Shown here piece after piece: positions 52,418-60,021 of a stretch of 64,000 nucleotides of DNA (positions are counted from its first letter, which is position 1; each line of letters starts with the position of its first letter). The stretch comes from an uncultured Dehalococcoidia bacterium (lineage in GTDB: Bacteria; Chloroflexota; Dehalococcoidia; Lucifugimonadales; Lucifugimonadaceae): NCBI GenBank assembly GCA_951812795.1, contig OX638325.1:124001-188000 (forward strand), read 5' to 3'. Below the pieces are notes generated by a model. It was not told the DNA's origin. It saw only the letters and a program-made list of their open reading frames with translations, and did not search any database. Made by a program: the position numbers and the translations under genes.

Positions 52418-53125
52418 TTAATGGTGGCAGGACGCGCAATCCGTCGGCGCATCATTGTCGCGGTGGCAATTCACACATTGACCCATCTTGAGCGGCTCGA
52501 CTTGGGCGACCTCTTCCATCGAGGCGACGTCGCCGTGGCAAGTCGAACAGACTCCTGCTGCGCCCATCGTTTCGCCACTCGTGCTGTTGGTGACCTTGTC
52601 CGGGTGCTGCGTCAGATATCTTATGTGGGGTTCATGCACGAATCGCACGTGGTCTGGCATTCGATGCACCCGTTTCCAGTCGATCGGATGTGGGCTGTCG
52701 CCAATTATCCCTGCTGCGGTGCGGACCTGAGTTAGAGGTTCACTCTCCTCGCCGCCGATAACCTGGTGGCAGTAAGCGCAGAACTGGACCGGTGGTACGC
52801 CGGCGTTGGCTTGCGAAGTAACGGTCCGGTGACAGAAGGTGCAGTCCATTCCGAGGCCCTGAACTTGGTCGCCTGTCGAGTCGGTGTAAACACCCATCCC
52901 AGCATGAATGGTGTGAGGAAATGCGATTGGCTGCTCAACAGATTGATCGAATCCTAGAACCGGTATCGGTTGCCCAAGCCAAGCTGTGACCACGAATGCC
53001 AAGAAAGCTCCCATTACAGCTACTACGCCGAGAGATCCGACTCCAAGAACGGGAATCAACACCTTCATCCACATCGGGGTTGTCCGGTGCTTCTCGCGAA
53101 GGAACTCAAGCAAAGTAGCTAACAA
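52418..53125 (-). CDS. actA: Alternative Complex III pentaheme cytochrome subunit ActA
   Basis: The 235-residue protein has a membrane anchor at about residues 20-48 followed by five CxxCH heme sites at 95-99, 116-120, 193-197, 217-221 and 230-234. Additional His residues (His71, His74, His154, His164, His167) may be distal ligands. It is the outermost cytochrome taking electrons from the Fe-S subunit. The final heme site lies two residues from the C-terminus. It precedes actB by 30 nt. Confidence 0.94.
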   Translation of the reverse strand: MLATLLEFLREKHRTTPMWMKVLIPVLGVGSLGVVAVMGAFLAFVVTAWLGQPIPVLGFDQSVEQPIAFPHTIHAGMGVYTDSTGDQVQGLGMDCTFCHRTVTSQANAGVPPVQFCAYCHQVIGGEESEPLTQVRTAAGIIGDSPHPIDWKRVHRMPDHVRFVHEPHIRYLTQHPDKVTNSTSGETMGAAGVCSTCHGDVASMEEVAQVEPLKMGQCVNCHRDNDAPTDCASCHH

Positions 53126-53172
53126 GCTTCAACTCCTGAGTTACCGAGGTAAGCGACTTAAGCACCGATGCG

Positions 53173-53190
53173 GCCATCAATTTTGATGGC
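53173..53190. repeat. Perfect 8-bp inverted repeat upstream of actA
   Basis: GCCATCAA (53173-53180) and TTGATGGC (53183-53190) surround TT, in the 93-nt gap between the small membrane protein gene and actA. No T tract follows on either strand. It could be an mRNA hairpin setting actA expression or an operator. Confidence 0.5.
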
Positions 53191-53218
53191 TCAATGCTGC
53201 ATGGCTCTAAAGTCGATA

Positions 53219-53509
53219 TCACTGCCAATACCTTGAATATCTGACTTCGAGCCAGTCCATGTTCAATCCTGCTAAGACAAAGCAAGCAATGACGCCAATG
53301 AGTGCGACGATGCCAACGGTGTAGAAAACCGGGCGCAGACTCGACCATTTCGCGGGAATGGTGTTGGTGTCCACTAACGAGGTGATGATGGCGTGGGCGG
53401 TGAGAAGGCTAAAACCTGCAACGATGGCGCAACCAAGAGCTGCCCAGAGAAACTTCAGCACGGTGCCTATCTGCGCCCATTCGGACGATGAAAGCGGTTG
53501 TGGATCCAT
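53219..53509 (-). CDS. Small two-helix membrane protein at the head of the act genes
   Basis: The 96-residue protein has two hydrophobic helices (FLWAALGCAIVAGFSLLTAH and VFYTVGIVALIGVIACFVLA) and a short C-terminal tail. I do not recognise a named family. Its place as first gene of the act run, in the same direction and 93 nt from actA, suggests an accessory subunit similar in size to ActG/ActH-type peptides. That is inference. ATG 53509 is the only sensible start. Confidence 0.7.
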   Translation of the reverse strand: MDPQPLSSSEWAQIGTVLKFLWAALGCAIVAGFSLLTAHAIITSLVDTNTIPAKWSSLRPVFYTVGIVALIGVIACFVLAGLNMDWLEVRYSRYWQ

Positions 53510-53624
53510 TCGCCGTTCTCTTGTTCAACTAACGGGCAGACGATCTAAAGGCTGCCGGAATGTCTTTCAGGTTTGCTAAACGATCTCTTCCAGTGGCGCA
53601 TGGTTCGGCTGCGCGCTCTCATCT

Positions 53625-53654
53625 ATCTTATTTGCCGTGAAGCGCAACTGTCAA
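53625..53654 (-). promoter_or_regulatory. Candidate promoter of the act-ccm run
   Basis: On the minus strand TTGACA (53654-53649, perfect consensus) and TAAGAT (53630-53625) are 18 bp apart, about 116 nt before the first gene. A second -10-like element, TGCTACAAT with an extended -10 (on the minus strand ending at 53694), lies further upstream without a good -35. Transcription from here would cover the act genes and perhaps ccm. Confidence 0.55.
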
Positions 53655-53724
53655 CGCGCATCAACCACCGCCATTGGAGTGGTGAACCAATGCATTGTAG
53701 CAAGCCAGATGCGGTTTGACGTGC

Positions 53725-54093
53725 TCAATTCGGACGCAATCCGATGAATTCGACCTCGGTACCGGTAGGCAGCAGCATGTAGGGTTCACCGAATTCATGC
53801 GGGGAATCGAGCATCCACTCACCTGTGCTATCGCTCGGGCGGAGCCGGATGCCATGATTGTCGCCGTACACGAGTATCGATTCGCCCGCACCCGAATCTC
53901 CGACCTGGATAACCCGAACATCGCATTGACCCTCGTCCGACCAGCCAACGACTTCGCATCGTCCTTCGACGTTTGTGACGGACGTCAACAAGATGCTCGA
54001 TGCCACTCGCTCTTCGCCGCGGGCCTCGAACGTCTGCATCGGGAAATATCCGCAGTTGTCGTTGTCTTCGATATCTATCCAGACTTGAGGCAT
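53725..54093 (-). CDS. Hypothetical soluble protein
   Basis: I do not recognise this 122-residue acidic protein. It has PQVWIDIEDNDNCGYFPMQT, then EGRCEVVGWSDEGQCDVRVI, DSGAGESILVYGDNHGIRLR and a C-terminal GTEVEFIGLRP. The composition is natural for a globular beta protein, and the overlapping frames on both strands look like shadows. No strong ribosome site precedes ATG 54093. It lies between the act promoter and the pdhA upstream region, with no co-directional partner close by. Confidence 0.5.
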   Translation of the reverse strand: MPQVWIDIEDNDNCGYFPMQTFEARGEERVASSILLTSVTNVEGRCEVVGWSDEGQCDVRVIQVGDSGAGESILVYGDNHGIRLRPSDSTGEWMLDSPHEFGEPYMLLPTGTEVEFIGLRPN

Positions 54094-54373
54094 AGCAAGG
54101 TTCTATGTACGATCTCCGCTCATCGATTGTAGTAGCAACATTCCTGCAATACGCACCCAAAAAGCGTTCGCAAGTGTAGTCCAAAGCACCGACACCGGAG
54201 GCGAGATATGACGCTGGGAGGAGAGTGCAAACACGATCCCACACGTTTCCACCCGACCAATCACGCAAGCGAGAAGCACCGCCAAACTTAGTAACATCAA
54301 TCTGAATGAACCATGACAACCACAAAGCCGCGGCGGGTGTTTTCCGGAACCCCGCAGGACTTCGGGAATCTAC
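54094..54373. other. Intergenic region before pdhA with no recognised gene
   Basis: These 280 bases hold no protein I can support. A 27-codon frame at 54208-54291 (+) is preceded by GGAGG but is short and unrecognised. I saw no convincing sigma-70 promoter for pdhA and no terminator with a T tract. Confidence 0.4.
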
Positions 54374-55375
54374 GTGATGCGATTAACTAGAGAAAAACTT
54401 CATTGGCTCTACGAAACGATGTACCGCATCCGTCGATTCGAAGAGACGATGCTCGAGCAGACTTTCCGAGGCAACGCGATGGGTGTCACTCATCCATCCG
54501 ACGGTCAAGAAGCGGTACCGACGGGCATCTGCGCTCACCTCACCGAAAAGGATTGGATCGGCTCCACACACCGGGGGCATGGTCACTGCATCGCCAAAGG
54601 GTTGGACACTAAGGCGATGATGGCCGAGATCATGGGACGTTACACCGGACAATGCAAAGGTAAAGGCGGCAGCATGCACATTGCCGACTTCTCCAAAGGC
54701 ATGCTTGGAGCAAACGCCATCGTCGGAGCGTCGGTCCCCCTTGCCGTCGGTGCAGCATTGACCGCGAAATACCGTGGTTTAGAGAACGAATCCGTTGGCG
54801 TCGCATTCTTTGGCGACGGGGCCACTAGCCAAGGTGTGGTTCACGAATCAATGAACCTCGCAGCAATCTGGAAGTTGCCTGTAATCTTCGCTTGCGAGAA
54901 CAACCAGTACGCCGAAGCCACCCCCGCGTGGTACGCGGTTTCGACCGATGACATTGCCGCGAGAGCCGATTCATACGGCATCCCCGGTGTGCAGGTCGAC
55001 GGTATGAACGTATTTGCAGTATATGAAGTGGCCGAAGAAGCCATTAGGCGTGCACGCGCCGGCGAAGGCCCCACACTCCTCGAACTGAAGACCTACCGTT
55101 ATCACGGCCACTTCCATGCCGACGACCCCAAGAAATACCGGAAGTCTGATGAAGAGGAGGAATATCAGGAGCGCGACTGTATACAGCACTTCGAGCGCCT
55201 GGTATCGCAGCAGAATGCAATGACCGAAGCTGAACTCGAAGCGATTCGCGACTCTATCGAGGTCGAGATGCAAGAAGCGGTAGATTTCGCTTTGAACAGC
55301 CCGATGCCACCGATTGAGGAGCTCTATTCCGACGTCTACGTCAACTACTCCAACCCATTGGTTGGGCTCCGTTGA
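54374..55375 (+). CDS. pdhA: Pyruvate/2-oxoacid dehydrogenase E1 component, alpha subunit
   Basis: The 333-residue thiamine-diphosphate enzyme subunit decarboxylates pyruvate or a related 2-oxo acid and passes the acyl group to lipoyl-E2. The TPP motif is FFGDGATSQGVVHESMNLAA then FACENNQYA. MYRIRRFEETMLEQ, GSTHRGHGHCIAKG, KGKGGSMHIADFSKGMLGAN and LELKTYRYHGHFHADDP are PDH/acetoin dehydrogenase alpha signatures. Start GTG 54374 or ATG 54377. The beta subunit follows by 36 nt, and E2/E3 genes are not in the window. Confidence 0.93.
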   Translation: MMRLTREKLHWLYETMYRIRRFEETMLEQTFRGNAMGVTHPSDGQEAVPTGICAHLTEKDWIGSTHRGHGHCIAKGLDTKAMMAEIMGRYTGQCKGKGGSMHIADFSKGMLGANAIVGASVPLAVGAALTAKYRGLENESVGVAFFGDGATSQGVVHESMNLAAIWKLPVIFACENNQYAEATPAWYAVSTDDIAARADSYGIPGVQVDGMNVFAVYEVAEEAIRRARAGEGPTLLELKTYRYHGHFHADDPKKYRKSDEEEEYQERDCIQHFERLVSQQNAMTEAELEAIRDSIEVEMQEAVDFALNSPMPPIEELYSDVYVNYSNPLVGLR

Positions 55376-55411
55376 AGACCGGCTCAGCGTTTTAGAAAGG
55401 CGACCCAAAAA

Positions 55412-56509
55412 ATGACCACAGCCGAAGCCACAGAACCGACTTCCGTTCTCACCGATGCGGGCGTTTTGGTACCCGGCCCGGGTTATGACGTTCCCGGAAC
55501 CGTTGAGCGCTACCGCGACTCCTTCAACCGAACCCTGCGCGATGAATTGAATCGTGACGCAGACGTCTTCATCATGGGCGAAGACATTTCTGGAGGGTTC
55601 GATCGTGACACGCTTGAACCTCTCGACGCTTGGGGAGGGCCATTCGCAGCGACCAAAGGCCTCGTACAAGATTTCGGGCCGGATCGCATCCGCGACGCGC
55701 CGATATCTGAAGCCGGATTCGTCGGCGCCGCCGTCGGGGCCGCTCTTACTGGATTGCGGCCCGTCGTCGACCTGATGTATTTCGACTTCGTCACCGTTGC
55801 CTACGACCAACTGCTGTCCAACGCCGCCAAGTCGCGCTACATGTTCGGTGGCCAGACCAAAGTGCCGTTGACACTGTTTGCCCGTTCAGGCGGAGGCACC
55901 GGGCACGCCGCTCAGCACTCCGAAAGTTTCTACTCGATGTTGGCTCACATTCCCGGGCTCAAGGTAGTGGTTCCATCCGACCCGTATACGGTCCGGGGGC
56001 TGCTCGCCGCTGCAATCCGAGACGACGACCCGGTGTTCTTAGTCAACGACAAGAAACTCATCAACGAAGTCGGGTTCGCGCCAGACGAATCGTATGAACT
56101 CCCGCTCGGTAAAGGCCGATATCTCAAGCATGGAGACGACGTTACGTTGATCGGGATGTCCTATACCTCGGTAGTCTGTAAACAAGCGGCCGAGGCGCTC
56201 GCCGAAGAGGGGATCGATGCGGAAGTCGTCGACATGCTCAGTCTTTCGCCTTTCGACGAAGAGATCATCGTCGAGTCGGTTAAGAAGACCAACCGCGTAG
56301 TTATTGTTGACGAAGACACACCACGCGCCAGCATGGCGTCGGAGTTCGCCGCGATCATCGCCGATAAAGCTTTCGACTACTTGGACGCACCCATCAAGCG
56401 CGTAACTGGACCCCACACCCCGGTGCCATACAACAAAGGCCTCGAAACCGCCTTTATGCCACAGCCAGACGATGTGGTGACAACCGTCAAGACCATGCTC
56501 GGCGTTTAG
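55412..56509 (+). CDS. pdhB: Pyruvate/2-oxoacid dehydrogenase E1 component, beta subunit
   Basis: This 365-residue E1-beta completes the active heterotetramer. Visible are RDELNRDADVFIMGEDISGG (Glu of the TPP site), PISEAGFVGAAVGAALTGLRPVV in pieces, and FARSGGGTGHAAQHSESFYS, followed by PGLKVVVPSDPYTVRGLLAA. TNRVVIVDEDTPRASMASEF is near the end. An N-terminal extension of about 30 residues (EATEPTSVLTDAGVLVPGPG) is unusual. The stop abuts the stop of a convergent DUF971 gene without any spacer. Confidence 0.93.
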   Translation: MTTAEATEPTSVLTDAGVLVPGPGYDVPGTVERYRDSFNRTLRDELNRDADVFIMGEDISGGFDRDTLEPLDAWGGPFAATKGLVQDFGPDRIRDAPISEAGFVGAAVGAALTGLRPVVDLMYFDFVTVAYDQLLSNAAKSRYMFGGQTKVPLTLFARSGGGTGHAAQHSESFYSMLAHIPGLKVVVPSDPYTVRGLLAAAIRDDDPVFLVNDKKLINEVGFAPDESYELPLGKGRYLKHGDDVTLIGMSYTSVVCKQAAEALAEEGIDAEVVDMLSLSPFDEEIIVESVKKTNRVVIVDEDTPRASMASEFAAIIADKAFDYLDAPIKRVTGPHTPVPYNKGLETAFMPQPDDVVTTVKTMLGV

Positions 56510-56845
56510 TTAGTTAATCCGTTCCGAACACACAACCGCGTCGTCCGCTTCGGCCAATTGTCGCAACATCCGAAATGGATAGATGCCTGTCGAGTGTCCG
56601 TCGGTCCACAGGAATTGCAGGGCGTACCTTCCGACTTCGATGTAGTCGACGGCAATAACGTCCTCCGGCACGGTCGCTACGTTGAGCAAGATCCGGCCGG
56701 TCATCTCCTCGACACAACCGGCACATGCACATTGCAAACGCAAATAACGATACGGGTATAAGCACGTTGGACCGTCGGACCAGGTGATGGAGACACCTTC
56801 GCCGACGAGATCGACGTTGGTTGCGATGATGTTTGTTTCTGACAT
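56510..56845 (-). CDS. DUF971 / gamma-butyrobetaine hydroxylase-like N-terminal domain protein
   Basis: The 111-residue protein matches DUF971: TWSDGPTCLYPYRYLRLQCA, then CAGCVEEMTG with zinc or metal-type cysteines, YIEVGRYALQFLWTDGHSTG and IYPFRMLRQL. Such stand-alone domains are often linked with Fe-S cluster carriers of the ApbC/Mrp type. That is context knowledge only and no such gene is here. ATG 56845 is preferred over the ATG at 56878 because MSETNIIATNVDLVG begins the domain. It is tail-to-tail with pdhB. Confidence 0.85.
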   Translation of the reverse strand: MSETNIIATNVDLVGEGVSITWSDGPTCLYPYRYLRLQCACAGCVEEMTGRILLNVATVPEDVIAVDYIEVGRYALQFLWTDGHSTGIYPFRMLRQLAEADDAVVCSERIN

Positions 56846-56880
56846 TGAGGATTGGCGATTGTTGCGACTACGAAACACGC

Positions 56881-56899
56881 CGATTCGCGACTCGAATCG
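56881..56899. repeat. Inverted repeat in the DUF971-oxidoreductase divergent region
   Basis: CGATTCG (56881-56887) and CGAATCG (56893-56899) are perfect 7-bp arms around CGACT. They lie in the 124-nt spacer between two divergent genes, so an operator role is possible. Confidence 0.4.
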
Positions 56900-56969
56900 C
56901 GTCGCTGGGCTAACCTTGTTTAAGCGTATCTAACAACCACTCCGCAAACGGACGCATGGGAGAAAAATC

Positions 56970-58040
56970 GTGACCACAGTTACCGATAACATCGTCGTCG
57001 GCTTAATCGGCGCAGGCGGAAACACCCGTCTCAGACACATTCCTGGGTTACGTGACCAAGCAGGAGTCGAGATTAAAGGTGTGGTGAACAGATCTCTAGA
57101 ATCGTCGAGGCGCGTAGCGGACGAGTTCGCGATTCCGGAGGTTTACGAAGATTGGGTGGAATTACTGGAAGACGACGACATCGACGCCGTGTGTATCGGA
57201 ACTTGGCCTTACATGCATGCTCCGTTAACTATCGAGTCGCTCGAAGAAGGGAAGCACGTCCTCGTCGAGGCCCGCATGGCCATGAATTCAGACGAAGCGC
57301 TCGAAATGCTGGACGCATCCAAACGCGCTCCGCACCTCATCGCACAGATCGTGCCTGCTCCCCATTCACTTGAGATCGACAGCACCATCATTAATCTCAT
57401 CTCCGAGGGTTTCATCGGCGATCTTGTTAACGTCAGGTTGCAGGTTGGCACCGGAAGCGATTTCCCAAATCCAGATCTGCCCCTGCATTGGCGACACAAC
57501 CGCGACTTCTCTGGCAACAACATCATGACGATGGGTATCTGGTACGAGGCGATGATGCGATGGTTTGGGCCGGCCGTCACGGTTCAAGCGCTGGGCCAAA
57601 CGGTCGTAAAACATCGCATGGACGACGGGCGTAGACGCTCAACATCGATCCCTGATCACCTCGACGTGCTCATGAACATGGAGTGCGGGGGCTCAATGAA
57701 CTACACCGTAACTACCGTTTCAGCATTCGCACGTGAACTTGACCTTTGGGTTCACGGCACCGACGGAGTGATCCGCGTCGAGTTAGCGGACCCGAACGCA
57801 TCGAACGGCGCAACTTATGCCGTAAGTGGTGCGCGGCGTGGCGACGGCGAAATGTCGCCGATAGAAGTGCCCGAGGAGAACCGTGGTGGTTGGCGAGTAG
57901 AAGAAGAGTTCATTAATGCCATCCGGGGCATCGAACCGGTAACCCACACCAACTTCACCGACGGTCTGAAATACATGCAATTCACGGACGCAGTCTCCGA
58001 ATCCGTGAAAACCGGCGACATGGTTCGGTTACCCCTTTAG
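56970..58040 (+). CDS. Gfo/Idh/MocA-family oxidoreductase
   Basis: The 356-residue NAD(P)-dependent enzyme of the sugar/inositol dehydrogenase family has the Rossmann motif VGLIGAGGNTRLRHIPGL, then DIDAVCIGTWPYMHAP and EEGKHVLVEARMAMNSDEA. The family catalytic EKP motif is replaced by EAR (VEARMAM), so catalysis may differ or be lost. WRHNRDFSGNNIMTMGIW includes the region usually carrying the catalytic His. The start is GTG 56970 with GGGAG upstream. Substrate is unknown. Confidence 0.85.
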   Translation: MTTVTDNIVVGLIGAGGNTRLRHIPGLRDQAGVEIKGVVNRSLESSRRVADEFAIPEVYEDWVELLEDDDIDAVCIGTWPYMHAPLTIESLEEGKHVLVEARMAMNSDEALEMLDASKRAPHLIAQIVPAPHSLEIDSTIINLISEGFIGDLVNVRLQVGTGSDFPNPDLPLHWRHNRDFSGNNIMTMGIWYEAMMRWFGPAVTVQALGQTVVKHRMDDGRRRSTSIPDHLDVLMNMECGGSMNYTVTTVSAFARELDLWVHGTDGVIRVELADPNASNGATYAVSGARRGDGEMSPIEVPEENRGGWRVEEEFINAIRGIEPVTHTNFTDGLKYMQFTDAVSESVKTGDMVRLPL

Positions 58041-58136
58041 TCACGTCCACAAGGACGATCGCGACCGCGGATAACCGATCGGACGTTGCCCAATCCTCGG
58101 CGAAGACCGATGGTCGTCGGCGTTCGCCACCTTGGT

Positions 58137-58164
58137 TTGAGTAATTGCGTTACGTATGTAACAT
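58137..58164 (+). promoter_or_regulatory. Candidate promoter just before the radC-like gene
   Basis: TTGAGT (58137-58142) and TAACAT (58159-58164) are 16 bp apart, each 4 of 6 to consensus. The implied start is only a few bases before ATG 58175, which would give a leaderless mRNA. Confidence 0.3.
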
Positions 58165-58174
58165 TAAACGCGTC

Positions 58175-59245
58175 ATGCATTCAGATACTGAGACTTTCAT
58201 ACAAGAGTTGACCGAAATCGGCCGACGAACATCCTTTGTGAAACCGGACAAAGTGATGGGAATGATCGAGCTACAGCCCGATCCACCGACCTTCGGCGAC
58301 GTGTCGGCGGAGTCCGATCCGGCGAAAGGCGTTGATTCGAAACCGGAGTATCCGCGATCCAACCAAACGATCGGGGCCTCAGATGACGCCGAGCAGCCAC
58401 CGACCGACGTCAGAGATTTGGAATTCGAGCCTGACGAATTCGACGCTTCGGATGTAGTTGAATCCGATGCGATTGTCAATCGAGTCTCTCCGCGAAACGA
58501 TCGATTGGAGAACCTGCCGGAGCGCGAACGTCCCCGCGAACGGATGCATCAACTAGGCCCCGCAGGGATCACCACTACTGAACTGCTTGCTATCGTTCTC
58601 GGTTCGGGAATCCAAGGCAAGAACGTCAAAAAAGTCGCCGATGAGTTGTTGGTCACATTCGACAGCTTGCGGGGTCTTAGCCGAGTCAGCTCTTTCAACA
58701 TGCGAAAAGTCGATGGCATTGGTAGCACCAAAGCCGACGTACTCACCGCGGCATTCGAGTTAGGCAGGCGGGCGGCGCTCGAGGATGTCGAAAATACTGA
58801 GAGCGAATACGGGTCACACATGGCAAACGGCGAAAACATCGCTTGGTCGGTCGCGAAGCAGTTTACGACGCACCTGCGCGATAATCCTCAAGAGGAGATG
58901 TGGATCGTTTTCCTCGACGTCCGGAACCGTTACCGTGGCAAAACGCGTGTTTACATCGGCTGTTGCGATCAACTCGTCGCCAAAACCGGCGAAATCCTGA
59001 GCCGGGTAATAGAACGGAATTTCCCTCGTTACGCACTGGTCCACAATCATCCGTCTGGTAGGGGAGACCCGAGCGGTGCAGACATTTCGTTTACCGACCG
59101 CTTAGTGATGGCCGGTCACCTGCTCGACATCGAATTGGTCGATCACATCGTGTTGGGTGAAGACATGCACAGCTTCGTCAGTATGCGTCAACGTAAGTTG
59201 GTGGATTTTTCGCCAAATCCGCGGACTAGCCGCAAGCTCAGCTGA
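58175..59245 (+). CDS. radC: RadC/JAMM-domain protein with acidic N-terminal extension
   Basis: The 356-residue protein has a C-terminal RadC-type JAB1/MPN metalloprotease-like domain. EEMWIVFLDVRNR has the Glu, LVHNHPSGRGDPSGADISFTD the HxHP and SxxD metal motif, and LLDIELVDHIVLGEDMHSFV follows. An HhH segment precedes it (VSSFNMRKVDGIGSTKADVL). The first 110 residues are acidic and not part of usual RadC (about 225 residues). The ATG at 58175 is preferred, and TTG 58145 is another in-frame start. The true function of RadC proteins is still debated. It ends overlapping the convergent methyltransferase by 8 bp. Confidence 0.86.
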   Translation: MHSDTETFIQELTEIGRRTSFVKPDKVMGMIELQPDPPTFGDVSAESDPAKGVDSKPEYPRSNQTIGASDDAEQPPTDVRDLEFEPDEFDASDVVESDAIVNRVSPRNDRLENLPERERPRERMHQLGPAGITTTELLAIVLGSGIQGKNVKKVADELLVTFDSLRGLSRVSSFNMRKVDGIGSTKADVLTAAFELGRRAALEDVENTESEYGSHMANGENIAWSVAKQFTTHLRDNPQEEMWIVFLDVRNRYRGKTRVYIGCCDQLVAKTGEILSRVIERNFPRYALVHNHPSGRGDPSGADISFTDRLVMAGHLLDIELVDHIVLGEDMHSFVSMRQRKLVDFSPNPRTSRKLS

Positions 59246-59972
59246 AGGCGTTCGATTGCCGATACCAATCGTCGACTCGGATCCAGGCAAATCGTGTGAC
59301 CGGTCCGCCACTCGGCAACTCTCCGCCGCATGCTTCGCCAGACACCGGGATGTCAGCGTTTCGAAGAACTTGAGCGACGTCGGCGCTCGGCGTGTCGTCA
59401 GACTTGCTACCGTACGCGCCGAAAATCAATGCCCCGTCCTGACTGACCGCGTGGGTCAGCAGATGTCGCGCAAAATCGGGAAGCAGCGCGATAGGAACCA
59501 AATCCCAGATTGCATAAACCCATCGGAATCTCCTCGGCGGCAACCAACCCCAAGCGTTTCCCACCCAAAAATGGTGCGGAATATCGTCAAACCTCCGTGT
59601 CGCTGCTTGCACCAAGAGCGGATTGAGGTCGAGACCGTAGGGCACGAGAGCAACCCCGCGTTCCGACGCCCACTTCACGACAGATTCGAGGAGAAATCCG
59701 TTGGCGCATCCCAAGTCCAAGAAGTCTCCATCACCTTCCACACCTTCCAGCAAAGGAGCCCGTTCCGCCCGCCAACGTTCGGCGCCGCCACTGAATCCAG
59801 ACTGCTTGATCGGGTCGCTTTTCGCCAAATATGCTGGCTCAAGAAGTCGGATCGAAGCAAGGTGCTCTTCAGGCAGTTTTGAGGGGCGCTCGAGTTGTTG
59901 ATCGGATGGCATTGGGGTCATCAGTGTTACGATACTAATCGCAGATGAGAGTTGGGACATCGTAGTTGACAC
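59238..59972 (-). CDS. Class I SAM-dependent methyltransferase-like protein
   Basis: The protein is up to 244 residues. The SAM-binding motif I is DFLDLGCANGFLLES, then VPYGLDLNPLLVQAATRRF (acidic loop at the end of beta-2), FWVGNAWGWLPPRRFRWVYA, and DGALIFGAY. Substrate is not recognisable. Start is uncertain: ATG 59972 or the in-frame ATG 59921, where MTPMPSDQQ begins. The C-terminus overlaps the radC-like stop by 8 bp on the opposite strand. It is divergent from pxpA. Confidence 0.8.
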   Translation of the reverse strand: MSTTMSQLSSAISIVTLMTPMPSDQQLERPSKLPEEHLASIRLLEPAYLAKSDPIKQSGFSGGAERWRAERAPLLEGVEGDGDFLDLGCANGFLLESVVKWASERGVALVPYGLDLNPLLVQAATRRFDDIPHHFWVGNAWGWLPPRRFRWVYAIWDLVPIALLPDFARHLLTHAVSQDGALIFGAYGSKSDDTPSADVAQVLRNADIPVSGEACGGELPSGGPVTRFAWIRVDDWYRQSNAFS

Positions 59973-60021
59973 TGTCTAGATCGGGCAGATTCGAGCGCAA
60001 CGTAATTCGGGAGTAGAAGCC

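Noticed and set aside
45305..53509. Reading the NrfD-containing locus as polysulfide, nitrite or tetrathionate reductase
   Set aside because: Pentaheme ActA, DUF3341 ActD, mono-heme ActE and two NrfD genes together are specific to Alternative Complex III.
54208..54291. 27-codon frame preceded by GGAGG, encoding a His-rich peptide
   Set aside because: A good ribosome site and four His residues attracted notice, but it is too short, has no homology I can recall and no promoter.
53828..54325. 165-codon minus-strand frame and a 138-codon plus-strand frame over the hypothetical gene at 53725-54093
   Set aside because: Cys/Arg/Trp-heavy composition and no family match. The 122-residue frame looks more protein-like, so only that one was kept at moderate confidence.
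59966..59994. TTGACA upstream of pxpA as a promoter
   Set aside because: The -35 is perfect but at 17 bp distance the sequence is ATTCGA, a poor -10. It cannot be separated from chance.
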